Positions 5,529 through 12,873 of a stretch of 18,497 nt of DNA are shown here, piece after piece. This DNA comes from JBKJUK01 sp046590705 (GTDB lineage Bacteria; Acidobacteriota; Thermoanaerobaculia; Gp7-AA8). The stretch spans positions 1 to 18,497 of the forward strand of contig JBKJUK010000041.1 in assembly GCA_046590705.1 (NCBI GenBank). Direction: 5' to 3'. How positions within the stretch are numbered: the stretch's first letter is position 1; each line of letters begins with the position of its first letter. Both the position numbers and the translations under genes were made by a program. The notes under the pieces were generated by a model. It was not told the origin of the DNA. It did no database searches and saw only the letters and a program-made list of their open reading frames with translations.

Positions 5529-8528
5529 ATGAAACGATTTGTATCTCTACTCCTGGTATTTCTGTTTTGCCCACCTGGCGGGTTCGCGCAACGCGATACG
5601 CGTCCATCAAACCAGCTGTTGATCGTCGGTGCCGACGTCGATTACTCGCTGGTCCCGCTGCGCATGATCATTCGCGGCGAAAACTTCAGCGACACCCTGC
5701 CTACGGTGCGTTTGAACGGAAATACCTTACCGTTGCACGCCTATTCGCCGGTGCGGATCGAAGCGCTGCTTCCGGTTGCGAGTGGTGGCGGTCTCGCTCT
5801 CACACCCGGCAGCTATCTTCTGACCGTAGCCGTCGGAGCCGCAGCAGCGCAGTTCGACGCCTTCAGCGTGACGCTCGGCGCGGCGGGGCCGAAAGGTGAC
5901 ACTGGGTCGCAGGGACCTCAAGGCGCGATAGGACCGGTCGGAGCGACGGGAGTGCAAGGGACCACCGGGGCGACCGGAGTTCAGGGCCCGGGTGGTTTCG
6001 TGACGTTGCCGTTCAGTGGCCAGAACAACTCAACGCAGGCGGTCCTCGAACTAATTAATGCTACAGGCCCCGGAATGCTTGTTACGTCAGGGGGCTACGC
6101 ATCGGCGGTCAACGCTGCGTCGAACGGGACAGGCGCAGGCATTGTTGGAACCAGTACTGGAGGGATCGGCCTTTACGGTAAGGGAGGTCTCGCGCCGCTC
6201 AGGCTCGAACTCGCACAGTCGGTCGGAGCCCCGCTTTCAGGTTCACATGCCGCCGGCGAAATGTATGTCGACGCTTCCGCGACCCTTTACTATTGCAAGG
6301 TCGCAGGGACACCTGGAATGTGGGTCGTTCTCGACGAAGCCGGGCCAGTTGGGCCACAGGGATTCGCGGGGCCGAAAGGTGAGACCGGAGCGCAGGGTAT
6401 TCAAGGATCTGTCGGCCCGCAGGGTGCGACGGGTGCGCAGGGAATCAAAGGCGACACGGGTACCTCTGGAGGGCAGGGTCCGGCCGGACCGCAAGGTGTG
6501 ACCGGGGCTGCTGGCGCTCAAGGTGTTAAGGGCGACGTCGGTCCGAGCGGCCCCTCCGGTGATGTTCCGTCACCTGCCGGGTACGTCACTCGTTACGCAT
6601 ATGACGGATCGCCGAGCGACTCCGAGGGTTTGAACAATCCAATTACGGCGAACGCCGTAAGCTACACGTCCTCGCCGCGGGGAACTGGACTGAAGTTTGG
6701 CCCAGGTGGGTTTATTGAGGTCGCGAGCTCGGCGAGTCTTACGAGTCCAAAATTCTCGGTCGACGCCTGGGTTCGCCCCGACGGATTCGGCCCCACCAAC
6801 GACTGGGCCGGCAACTCGATCGTCACGAAGGTGACGAACGGCTGCGACCACCAAATCTTTCTGGCGTGGGTGCCTTCGACGGAACGATTCCTCTTCACGT
6901 CGGGCCCGTCCGGTTGTGGATCCGACCAGATCATTTCGCGACGCACGTTCCCCCCCGGTGCCTACTACCACGTCACTGCAACTTTCGACGGTGCGCGGTT
7001 CCGCCTTTACGTGAACGGTGAACTCGAAGGAGAGCGTGCGTCGAGCCAGCAGGTTCAGTTCACATCGTCTCTCCTGACGATCGGCAACAACCCACGTGAA
7101 TATCAGGCCGGCTATCCCCGAACATGGAATGGCGTCATCGACGAGATCCGCTTCTACGACTACGCCATCGTTCCGGGGCAGGGGCTCGCGGGACCCGCCG
7201 GTCCGCAGGGGCTGGCCGGATCGACGGGTCTCGCAGGCGCGACTGGGCCGAAGGGGGACAAGGGCGATCCCGGAGTCGTGACATTGCCGTATGGCGGAAC
7301 GACCGCCTCACAGTCATGGGCGTTCAACGTCGAAAACTCGGGCGGGGGGGGAGCCATTCGCGGTTTTAGTTCTCAGGGAACGGGGGCAGTGGGTGCCTCA
7401 TCGAACGGGGTCGGCGCGGCAGGCGTTGGAGGTACATACGGGCTCACCGGCACGCTCTTCACGCTTCCGCCGACAGGAGCCGCGATCACTGCGCTCACGC
7501 AGATCGCTGCGCCGATCGGTACAGGTGTTTATGGGTATAGCTACGGACCGCATCACGGCGTGTATGGCGCCAGCGTCGATGGGACGGGTGTGCAAGGCAC
7601 CAGCTCGGCCGGCATCGGTGTTCTTGCCCGGGGTGGTGGGAGCTCGCCCGGCTTGAAAGCTGTTGGCGGTGCGAGCAGCGGCTACGGCATCGATGTCACC
7701 GGAGGCGGACCGGATGGTCACGGTATCGTTACGCGGGCAACAGGACGCGGCTACGGGATTGCTGCTTCGGCAGCGCCGACCGGCGTCGCCGTTTACGGTG
7801 AGAACAGCGGAACCGGAGATGCCATCGTCGGGAACAGCCTCGGAACCGGCTACGCGGTGCGCGGAACGAGCGCTGCGTCCGGACGCGGCGGATTTTTTTT
7901 CAGCCAGAGTAATTACGCGCTTGTCGCCTCGAGTGGTACGTACGACGGACTTCTCGCGGAGACTTCCAGCACCACGAATGCGGCGATCGTCGGCTCGACC
8001 CCGGCCAGCGCCGGTCGCGCGGGTGTTTTCTACGGACGCGTGGAAGTTACGGGTGCTCTTTCCGCAGCAACCAAGAACTTTCGAATCGACCATCCTCTCG
8101 ACCCGGAGAACAAATACCTCGTTCACACGTCGGTCGAATCGGCGGACATGATGAACATCTACAACGGCAATATCGTTCTCGACGCGAAAGGTGAGGCAAA
8201 TGTGTCGATGCCGGACTGGTTCGAAGCATTGAACCGCGAGTTTCGTTATCAGCTCACGTCGATCGGTGGATTCAACCCTATCTACATTGCTGACGAGCTT
8301 GTGAACAACCGCTTCAAGATCGCGGGAGGAAGGCCGGGCGCAAAAATCTCGTGGCAAGTGACCGGCATCCGGAAAGACCCTTGGGCCGAGGCGAATCGGA
8401 CCGCGGTTGAAGAAGCAAAGAGCGAGAATGATCGAGGTTCTTATCTCCACGCCGAAGCATACGGCCAGCCGGAGGAGCGAAGCGTGTTAGCGAAGCGCAA
8501 GGTTCGGGACTCTGAAACGCCAAAATAG
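5529..8528 (+). CDS. Secreted composite surface protein: collagen-like blocks, LamG domain, Gly-rich repeat stalk
   Basis: The 999-residue protein starts with a Sec signal peptide (MKRFVSLLLVFLFC, likely cleaved near residue 20 at GFA-QR). An IPT/TIG-like segment follows (about 25-118, LRMIIRGENFSDTLPTVRLNG). Collagen-like Gly-X-Y blocks lie at about 120-156 (12 triplets), 272-346 (25 triplets) and 550-582 (11 triplets). Between blocks 2 and 3 is a LamG/concanavalin-type jelly roll (about 352-548) with FSVDAWVRP, YYHVTATFDG, FRLYVNGEL and WNGVIDEIRFYDY. Residues 582-845 are Gly-rich repeats such as GTGVYG, GTGVQGTS, GYGIAAS and GTGYAVRGTS, which suggest a beta-helical or phage-fibre-like stalk. 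The tail from about 847 (KNFRIDHPLDPENKYL, SVESADMMNIYNG, FRYQLTSIGG) is a module I recognise from many bacterial proteins, but its function is unknown to me. The architecture suggests an extended trimeric fibre for adhesion or matrix; this is inference. The gene contains C7, G8 and T8 tracts. A hairpin terminator follows. Confidence 0.9.
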   Translation: MKRFVSLLLVFLFCPPGGFAQRDTRPSNQLLIVGADVDYSLVPLRMIIRGENFSDTLPTVRLNGNTLPLHAYSPVRIEALLPVASGGGLALTPGSYLLTVAVGAAAAQFDAFSVTLGAAGPKGDTGSQGPQGAIGPVGATGVQGTTGATGVQGPGGFVTLPFSGQNNSTQAVLELINATGPGMLVTSGGYASAVNAASNGTGAGIVGTSTGGIGLYGKGGLAPLRLELAQSVGAPLSGSHAAGEMYVDASATLYYCKVAGTPGMWVVLDEAGPVGPQGFAGPKGETGAQGIQGSVGPQGATGAQGIKGDTGTSGGQGPAGPQGVTGAAGAQGVKGDVGPSGPSGDVPSPAGYVTRYAYDGSPSDSEGLNNPITANAVSYTSSPRGTGLKFGPGGFIEVASSASLTSPKFSVDAWVRPDGFGPTNDWAGNSIVTKVTNGCDHQIFLAWVPSTERFLFTSGPSGCGSDQIISRRTFPPGAYYHVTATFDGARFRLYVNGELEGERASSQQVQFTSSLLTIGNNPREYQAGYPRTWNGVIDEIRFYDYAIVPGQGLAGPAGPQGLAGSTGLAGATGPKGDKGDPGVVTLPYGGTTASQSWAFNVENSGGGGAIRGFSSQGTGAVGASSNGVGAAGVGGTYGLTGTLFTLPPTGAAITALTQIAAPIGTGVYGYSYGPHHGVYGASVDGTGVQGTSSAGIGVLARGGGSSPGLKAVGGASSGYGIDVTGGGPDGHGIVTRATGRGYGIAASAAPTGVAVYGENSGTGDAIVGNSLGTGYAVRGTSAASGRGGFFFSQSNYALVASSGTYDGLLAETSSTTNAAIVGSTPASAGRAGVFYGRVEVTGALSAATKNFRIDHPLDPENKYLVHTSVESADMMNIYNGNIVLDAKGEANVSMPDWFEALNREFRYQLTSIGGFNPIYIADELVNNRFKIAGGRPGAKISWQVTGIRKDPWAEANRTAVEEAKSENDRGSYLHAEAYGQPEERSVLAKRKVRDSETPK

Positions 8529-8551
8529 GATTAACCAGTGCGATCTGAAGT

Positions 8552-8576
8552 GGCGGGCTCCGGCCCGCCTCTTTCG
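8552..8576 (+). terminator. Hairpin terminator after the collagen/LamG gene
   Basis: GGCGGGC (8552-8558) and GCCCGCC (8563-8569) form a perfect 7-bp stem with tetraloop TCCG, followed by TCTTTCG. It begins 23 bp after the stop. The GC-rich stem and pyrimidine tail fit an intrinsic terminator with an imperfect U tract. Confidence 0.75.
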
Positions 8577-8793
8577 CATTTGCGATCGCGTAGGTGAAAA
8601 GAAACGACGCCAGAACCTAGCACGATCACGATCAAAGCAGTTTCATTCGGTCCATTCAGGTCCAGACGCACCTTTCCACGTTCTTATCGCTTTGAGTCGA
8701 CCTCTTAATGGGTGGTGAGCTGCGGTCGCGCGGCCGCCTCACGTTTTCAGACACTGGCTGTCTCAGCCTCTACGCCGCGTCGTGCTTCAGCGA
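8577..8793. other. Intergenic stretch upstream of the LuxR remnant
   Basis: I see no gene, clear promoter or repeat here. If the LuxR-type copy downstream was once longer, its 5' part has been deleted or scrambled beyond recognition by eye. A frame opening at 8708 runs through this stretch and the remnant, but its product has no recognisable features before the LuxR-derived part. Confidence 0.5.
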
Positions 8794-8882
8794 AGTCGTG
8801 GCAGGCGTACTCGAGAAGACCGACTCGCGATCACGCGCCGAGTTCCTTTCGAAATTTGCTGCGGTCGAGGTAAATGGCGTGC
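8794..8882 (+). pseudogene. Decayed 3'-end copy of a LuxR-type regulator gene
   Basis: This stretch aligns with the end of the intact LuxR-type gene (about 4989-5082), including a run of 26 identical bases starting GTGGCAGGCGTACTCGAGAA. By eye the block is roughly 85% identical. It lacks 4 bp (TCAC) after GAAGTC and gains one base just before the original stop. The LuxR frame is therefore broken at both ends. The readable part encodes VAGVLEKTDSRSRAEFLSK, against VAGVLEKTDSRSRGEFLSK in the intact gene. Similarity continues past the old stop (TAA and GGCGTGC), which argues for duplication of DNA rather than shared domain constraint alone. The upstream HTH region is missing. It ends about 65 bp before dgkA, so it may now act only as dgkA leader sequence. 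Confidence 0.8.
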
Positions 8883-8947
8883 TTGCCGGCGCGTCGCCGC
8901 CATGGATTGCGATTACACTTCATTCCAGTCAAAACAAGAGGTAGTCG

Positions 8948-9373
8948 GTGAATCGAGATCGCAAGAATCAAACGGCCAACTCTGCCACCCGCTCCTGGAA
9001 AACCACTGGCTTCCAGCGTCTGCTCAACGCCACTCGTCATCAGGCCGACGGGATTCGTCACGCGCTGATGCATGACCCTGCCATTCGGCAGGTGTCGATG
9101 GCCTGCCTTCTTCTGTCAGTCGTTGCGGCCGTGCTTCCGGTGAGTCGGGTGGAAAGACTGATTCTCATCCTCTCGTCGATGCTCGTTGTATCGGCCGAGT
9201 ACATCAACTCCGCGATTGAAACGATCGTCGATCGCATCTCGGTCGAGGTCCACCCGCTGTCGAAGCAGGCCAAGGATCTCGGCAGCGTGGCAGTGGCGAT
9301 TACTGCACTGATGGCAGTCTTGTCATGGCTCGTGATTGTGGGACCACTGGTAGTCCGCGTGCTCAAACGATGA
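8948..9373 (+). CDS. dgkA: Diacylglycerol kinase, DgkA family, three-helix membrane enzyme
   Basis: The 141-residue protein matches the small prokaryotic diacylglycerol kinase family. These enzymes phosphorylate diacylglycerol (or undecaprenol in some lineages) with ATP at the inner membrane, recycling lipid released during envelope synthesis. The family core is clear: EYINSAIETIVDR (84-96) and LSKQAKDLGSVAV (104-116). By alignment with E. coli DgkA, its E69, N72, E76, K94 and D95 correspond to E84, N87, E91, K109 and D110. The N-terminal GFQRLLNATRHQADGIRHA fits the amphipathic surface helix. Three hydrophobic helices lie at about 49-64, 69-85 and 113-137. Two changes relative to E. coli are E28 to D43 (conservative, at a metal-ligand position) and E34 to V49. 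A tail of about 14 residues precedes the usual start. GTG 8948 is chosen because GAGGT lies 5 bp upstream. It converges on kinase 2 with a 21-bp gap and no visible terminator. Confidence 0.93.
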   Translation: MNRDRKNQTANSATRSWKTTGFQRLLNATRHQADGIRHALMHDPAIRQVSMACLLLSVVAAVLPVSRVERLILILSSMLVVSAEYINSAIETIVDRISVEVHPLSKQAKDLGSVAVAITALMAVLSWLVIVGPLVVRVLKR

Positions 9374-9394
9374 GCAGGGGAACAGCTCGGCTAC

Positions 9395-11995
9395 TCACTC
9401 CGCGGGTAGCGTAGCCATCCAGACGTCGCGCTCCACGCGGCTCGACTGCATGACGAAGTGCTCGACCGATGCTCCACCGTCGAGATTCCAGCCTTCACCA
9501 GCAAGAAGAATTCGGTCAGCACCGGTACGTAGGTCGAGAAGCCTGACCCTCGACCCGTCAAAAACGATCAGGCGGTGGTTATCGACCCACACGGCCCCGT
9601 ACGCGTCGGGCGCTACCATCTCGAATGAGCGATCCGCGAGTGAGTAAACCCAGATCCCTTTGCGGCTTGTCCAGGAACGGCCGACGATTTGCGAGCCATC
9701 CGGCGACCAGGAGAACCCGCGGAATGTGCCGTCCTTCTTTCCTCCCATCTGAGGTAGAAATTCGATGGAAGTAACCGGAAGCTTCGACAGATCTGCCATC
9801 CACCATCCAGCCTCCAGCGCTACCGCGACAACTTTCCTGCCGTCTGGCGAGAAGAGCGGGAAATTCGGCAGATACTTTTCCGGAACGTTCGAAACCTGCG
9901 TCAGCTCGCTGCCGTCCGGGCGAACTGTCCAGATCTGATAGCTACCTGAGCGCGCGGAGTAAAAGCCGATGCGCTGGCCGTCGGGCGTCCACGTAGCCCC
10001 GCGGTCGCGTGCGTCATCATTGGTGAGCTGACGAAGGTCGGTCCCGTCACTGCGCATGACGAATAGATCCTCGCGTCCTTCGGTCGTAAAAGCGATCATT
10101 GATCCATCGGGCGACGGAGACGGAGTACGGAAGAGCAGTGATCCGTCGAGTATCGGCTTCTCTGCCAGAGTGAACGTACTTTTCGCAGAGTCGAAACGCG
10201 CGGTGCGCAGAGAGTTCGTGTAGCTAATGGTTTCAAAAATAATCCTGCGACCATCCGCCGCAACCGAGATCCATCCTGTTGCCGGACCCGGCGCAGAAAT
10301 CATCTGCGGCTCCCCGCGTGTCGTCCCGTCCGCGCTGTCGATGCGAATGCGCCACGGCGTCGACGTTCCGTTCCTGTCGCTGGAGAAATAAAGCCATTGA
10401 TTGTCAGGTGACCAGGCGGGACTCCAGTCGAGAGCGGCGTCCGATGTAACGCGTACCACGCTCTCTTTTGCGCCTGTCGCTGCGACGGTGTAAATGTCGC
10501 GCCTCCCGGCGTTGTCATTCGCCCAGAAAGCGATGCGCCGGCCGTCGGGCGACCAGCGTGGCTGCGCGACGTCGCTGTTGAGCAGTAGCTTCGGTGCTCC
10601 TCCGGAGGCGTCAACGACCATCAGTGGACTCACTGTTGTGTTGCGACTTCGCGGATCGAGGGTCGGCTCGTCTCGCGTGAACGCGATCTGCTTTCCGTCC
10701 GGGGACCACGTAGGATCGAAGCCGATGGTCGTGAGGCGGCGTATCGATTCTCCCGTTGCGCCCATCACGAAGATCCCGTTAGCAGCGTGAAACGCGATCT
10801 GGCGTCCATCCGGTGAGAACGACGGAGCCCCCTCCTCGATTTCGGCAGTTTTAGTGAGGTTGAGAGCGTTTCTTCCATCGATACGCTGAAGATGGATGTC
10901 ACCCTCTCTCACGAAAACGAAGGTCTCTCCGTTGGGTGCGATGGCAGGATTTGTTTCCTCGCCGGCCGAGAAGGTCAGTTGAGTCAGTCGAGCTGCAGGC
11001 GAGGCAGGCGTTGCACGCCGGCCAAGAAAGTAGGCAGCAGCGATCGCGGAGATGACAAGCAGTGCCGCGAGCATTTGAATCAGCCGCTTCAACTTCACGC
11101 CTCGTGGAGGAGCAGCCGCTGCCACTCCCGACTGCGGGAGCGTGCTGCCGCTCACCGCCTCGAGCGCGAACGAAAGGTCCCGCGCTGATTGAAACCGCTC
11201 ATCGCGACTCTTCTCGAGACAGCGACTCACGATGCGGTGGATTCCCGATGGAATGTTGCTGGCTGGCGAGGAGAGCTCCGGAGGATCCTCGTTGAGAATC
11301 GCGCTCATGGTCTCGACCGAGGAATCGCGGCGAAACGCGCGGTGGCCGGTCAGCATCTCGTAGAGGATTGCGCCGAACGCGAAGATATCCGTTCGATGGT
11401 CGATCTCCTGACCGCGAACCTGCTCGGGTGACATGTATCCGGCCGTTCCGACGACCATTCCGGGCGTGGTATCCCGCTGCTGCGTGCGACTGTCGTCGCC
11501 ACCCTGAGCAAGCGTCAGCTTTGCCAGACCGAAGTCGAGAATCTTCACGCGGCCGTCGGGGGTGATGAAGATGTTCTCCGGCTTGAGATCGCGATGGACG
11601 ATGCCCTTATCGTGAGCAGCAGCAAGGCCGTTCGCAAGTTGGACCGATACGTCGACTGCTTTCCGAATCGGCATGCGCGAGGCCGACTCGGAACCGATTC
11701 GATCGCGCAGTGTCTCGCCTTCGAGCAACTCCATGACGATGTAAGGAGTGCCTTCGTGCGTGCCCAGATCATGGATGGTCACGAGGTTGGGATGACTGAG
11801 ACCGCCGGCCGAGCGAGCTTCCAGTTCGAAGCGTCGCAGCCGCTCGGTGTCTGAAGCAAATTCCGGCGGAAGAATTTTGATGGCGACGTCGCGGCCGATG
11901 CGTGTGTCGCGCGCACGCCACACCTCACCCATGCCTCCAGCACCGATGCGCGAGGTGATCTCGTACGGCCCGAGTCTTGAGGAGGGAGCGATCAT
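9395..11995 (-). CDS. Membrane Ser/Thr protein kinase with C-terminal TolB/PD40 beta-propeller (kinase 2)
   Basis: This 866-residue homologue of kinase 1 has the same domain order. The kinase domain carries GAGGMGEVW (18-26), Lys40, Glu59, HRDLKPEN (134-141), DFG (154-156) and MSPEQ (188-192), so it should be catalytically competent. One hydrophobic helix lies at about 305-325, flanked by basic residues (KLKR before, GRR after). The rest carries about eight PD40 blades with SPDGRQIAF, SPDGKQIAF, SPDGRRIAF, SPDGSMIAF and TPDGQRIGFYSARSG. These are more regular than in kinase 1 and should form a beta-propeller outside the inner membrane. ATG 11995 is chosen because the kinase fold begins seven residues later, as in kinase 1. 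The open frame extends 89 codons further upstream, but that extension has low-complexity, non-family sequence. No clear Shine-Dalgarno is seen. Ligand and substrates are unknown. It converges on dgkA. Confidence 0.93.
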   Translation of the reverse strand: MIAPSSRLGPYEITSRIGAGGMGEVWRARDTRIGRDVAIKILPPEFASDTERLRRFELEARSAGGLSHPNLVTIHDLGTHEGTPYIVMELLEGETLRDRIGSESASRMPIRKAVDVSVQLANGLAAAHDKGIVHRDLKPENIFITPDGRVKILDFGLAKLTLAQGGDDSRTQQRDTTPGMVVGTAGYMSPEQVRGQEIDHRTDIFAFGAILYEMLTGHRAFRRDSSVETMSAILNEDPPELSSPASNIPSGIHRIVSRCLEKSRDERFQSARDLSFALEAVSGSTLPQSGVAAAAPPRGVKLKRLIQMLAALLVISAIAAAYFLGRRATPASPAARLTQLTFSAGEETNPAIAPNGETFVFVREGDIHLQRIDGRNALNLTKTAEIEEGAPSFSPDGRQIAFHAANGIFVMGATGESIRRLTTIGFDPTWSPDGKQIAFTRDEPTLDPRSRNTTVSPLMVVDASGGAPKLLLNSDVAQPRWSPDGRRIAFWANDNAGRRDIYTVAATGAKESVVRVTSDAALDWSPAWSPDNQWLYFSSDRNGTSTPWRIRIDSADGTTRGEPQMISAPGPATGWISVAADGRRIIFETISYTNSLRTARFDSAKSTFTLAEKPILDGSLLFRTPSPSPDGSMIAFTTEGREDLFVMRSDGTDLRQLTNDDARDRGATWTPDGQRIGFYSARSGSYQIWTVRPDGSELTQVSNVPEKYLPNFPLFSPDGRKVVAVALEAGWWMADLSKLPVTSIEFLPQMGGKKDGTFRGFSWSPDGSQIVGRSWTSRKGIWVYSLADRSFEMVAPDAYGAVWVDNHRLIVFDGSRVRLLDLRTGADRILLAGEGWNLDGGASVEHFVMQSSRVERDVWMATLPAE

Positions 11996-12216
11996 GGATG
12001 GATTAGGTGCGGAGGATACGCAAGATAGAACCTGAAGGAAAGCGGGTCGTACTTGCGCGACTGGAGCGATCAGCTCGAGTGCAACGGTTGTTCGGCACTG
12101 CCGGTTGCTTTTTTGAGGGTTGCTGCAGTGAATGTGCGCACGAAATTGTCGGAGCTGCTTGTTCGAAGTAGTTTTCTCATGGAGGCCCGCATTGGTAAAC
12201 CTGCGCGGATTGCTAG

Positions 12217-12487
12217 GCGCTCGGACTTCGCAGGACTCATGGTGGTGCCGATGTCGGTTCACTGTCCCTTCCGGGATTGTTCTTACCCGCTGCTTACAGT
12301 GTCGAATTCATCGCGAGGTGCCGGTTCCGAGCTTCAATTTTCACGGTTGAAAATCGAACCGGGATCGCCATCATGCAACCGTTCGCTGTCGGAGTGACCG
12401 ACAGCACCGGACGCGTGCTTCACAGCCAGGTGATATCCGGGCTCGCGGGTCGCGCTTCCCAGGTCATCTCCGTGCCGAACTGGCTGG
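12217..12487 (+). pseudogene. Possible decayed fragment of a secreted Ig-like or beta-sandwich protein
   Basis: One frame reads GGADVGSLSLPGLFLPAAYS, then SIFTVENRTGIAIMQPFAV and TDSTGRVLHSQVISGLAG. This resembles a recurrent beta-sandwich segment of secreted proteins (RTGIA...N/P...V...DSTG...). The frame has stops at 12196 and 12214, no ribosome site, and becomes implausible after about 12490. I call it a remnant with low confidence; a short real gene or chance are alternatives. Confidence 0.3.
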
Positions 12488-12557
12488 GGTGGCAACAGCG
12501 CGTCACCGCCAAAAACGATCGGCCCACGCCTTGTCAGAACGGTCCGTGCGGTGTCCT

Positions 12558-12575
12558 TCCGGACGTTCGTCCGGA
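12558..12575. repeat. Short perfect hairpin in the gene-poor stretch
   Basis: TCCGGAC and GTCCGGA pair over loop GTTC (7-bp stem). No T run follows, so it is not a typical terminator. It could be an operator or chance in GC-rich DNA. Confidence 0.35.
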
Positions 12576-12873
12576 TGCGTTCTCGAGCCGTCGAATATGC
12601 GCACCGATCCAGATCCTACGCTCTTCATCCGTGTCGACACGACGAAGGCGATGCCCAAAGAATCGTTCGCTGACAAAACCCTTTATATCAAAAACCCGCT
12701 CGTCTCCAACCAGCAGAGAGCTATGAGACACGCGTGCGATTTGGACTTTCGAAGCGCACGCGTGTTCCCTACCTGGAAGTCTGGCCCCACACGACACTAG
12801 CGACATCTATGGAGCGCGGGTTCTCATTCGGAATCAGATAGTCTTCCAGCGCAGGGCCTGCGATGATGCCTTC

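Larger units (their letters stand above)
12001..12873. other. Long stretch without a convincing intact gene
   Basis: About 870 bp separate kinase 2 from the Ig-like repeat gene. It should contain the promoters of both, but I cannot point to convincing -35/-10 pairs. Several overlapping frames on both strands are open for 60-150 codons, and none has a recognised fold or ribosome site. A candidate decayed gene lies at 12217-12487. A short frame at 12597-12800 (ATG, 67 residues, with TLFIRVDTTKAMPKESFADK) is also possible but not recognisable. Confidence 0.5.

Noticed and set aside
5886..7276. Gly-X-Y blocks as a CRISPR-like or DNA repeat array
   Set aside because: The periodicity is at protein level (every third residue Gly). 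DNA units are irregular and there are no spacers.
7398..8450. A 350-codon open frame on the minus strand inside the collagen/LamG gene
   Set aside because: It is fully antisense to a well supported gene with a signal peptide and domains. Its product is Arg/Asp-rich without any fold, as expected for a mirror frame in GC-rich repeat DNA.
11996..12262. 89-codon N-terminal extension of kinase 2
   Set aside because: The extra sequence (His, Arg and Ser rich) has no family counterpart. Kinase 1 starts at the equivalent point, a few residues before the GPYEI motif.
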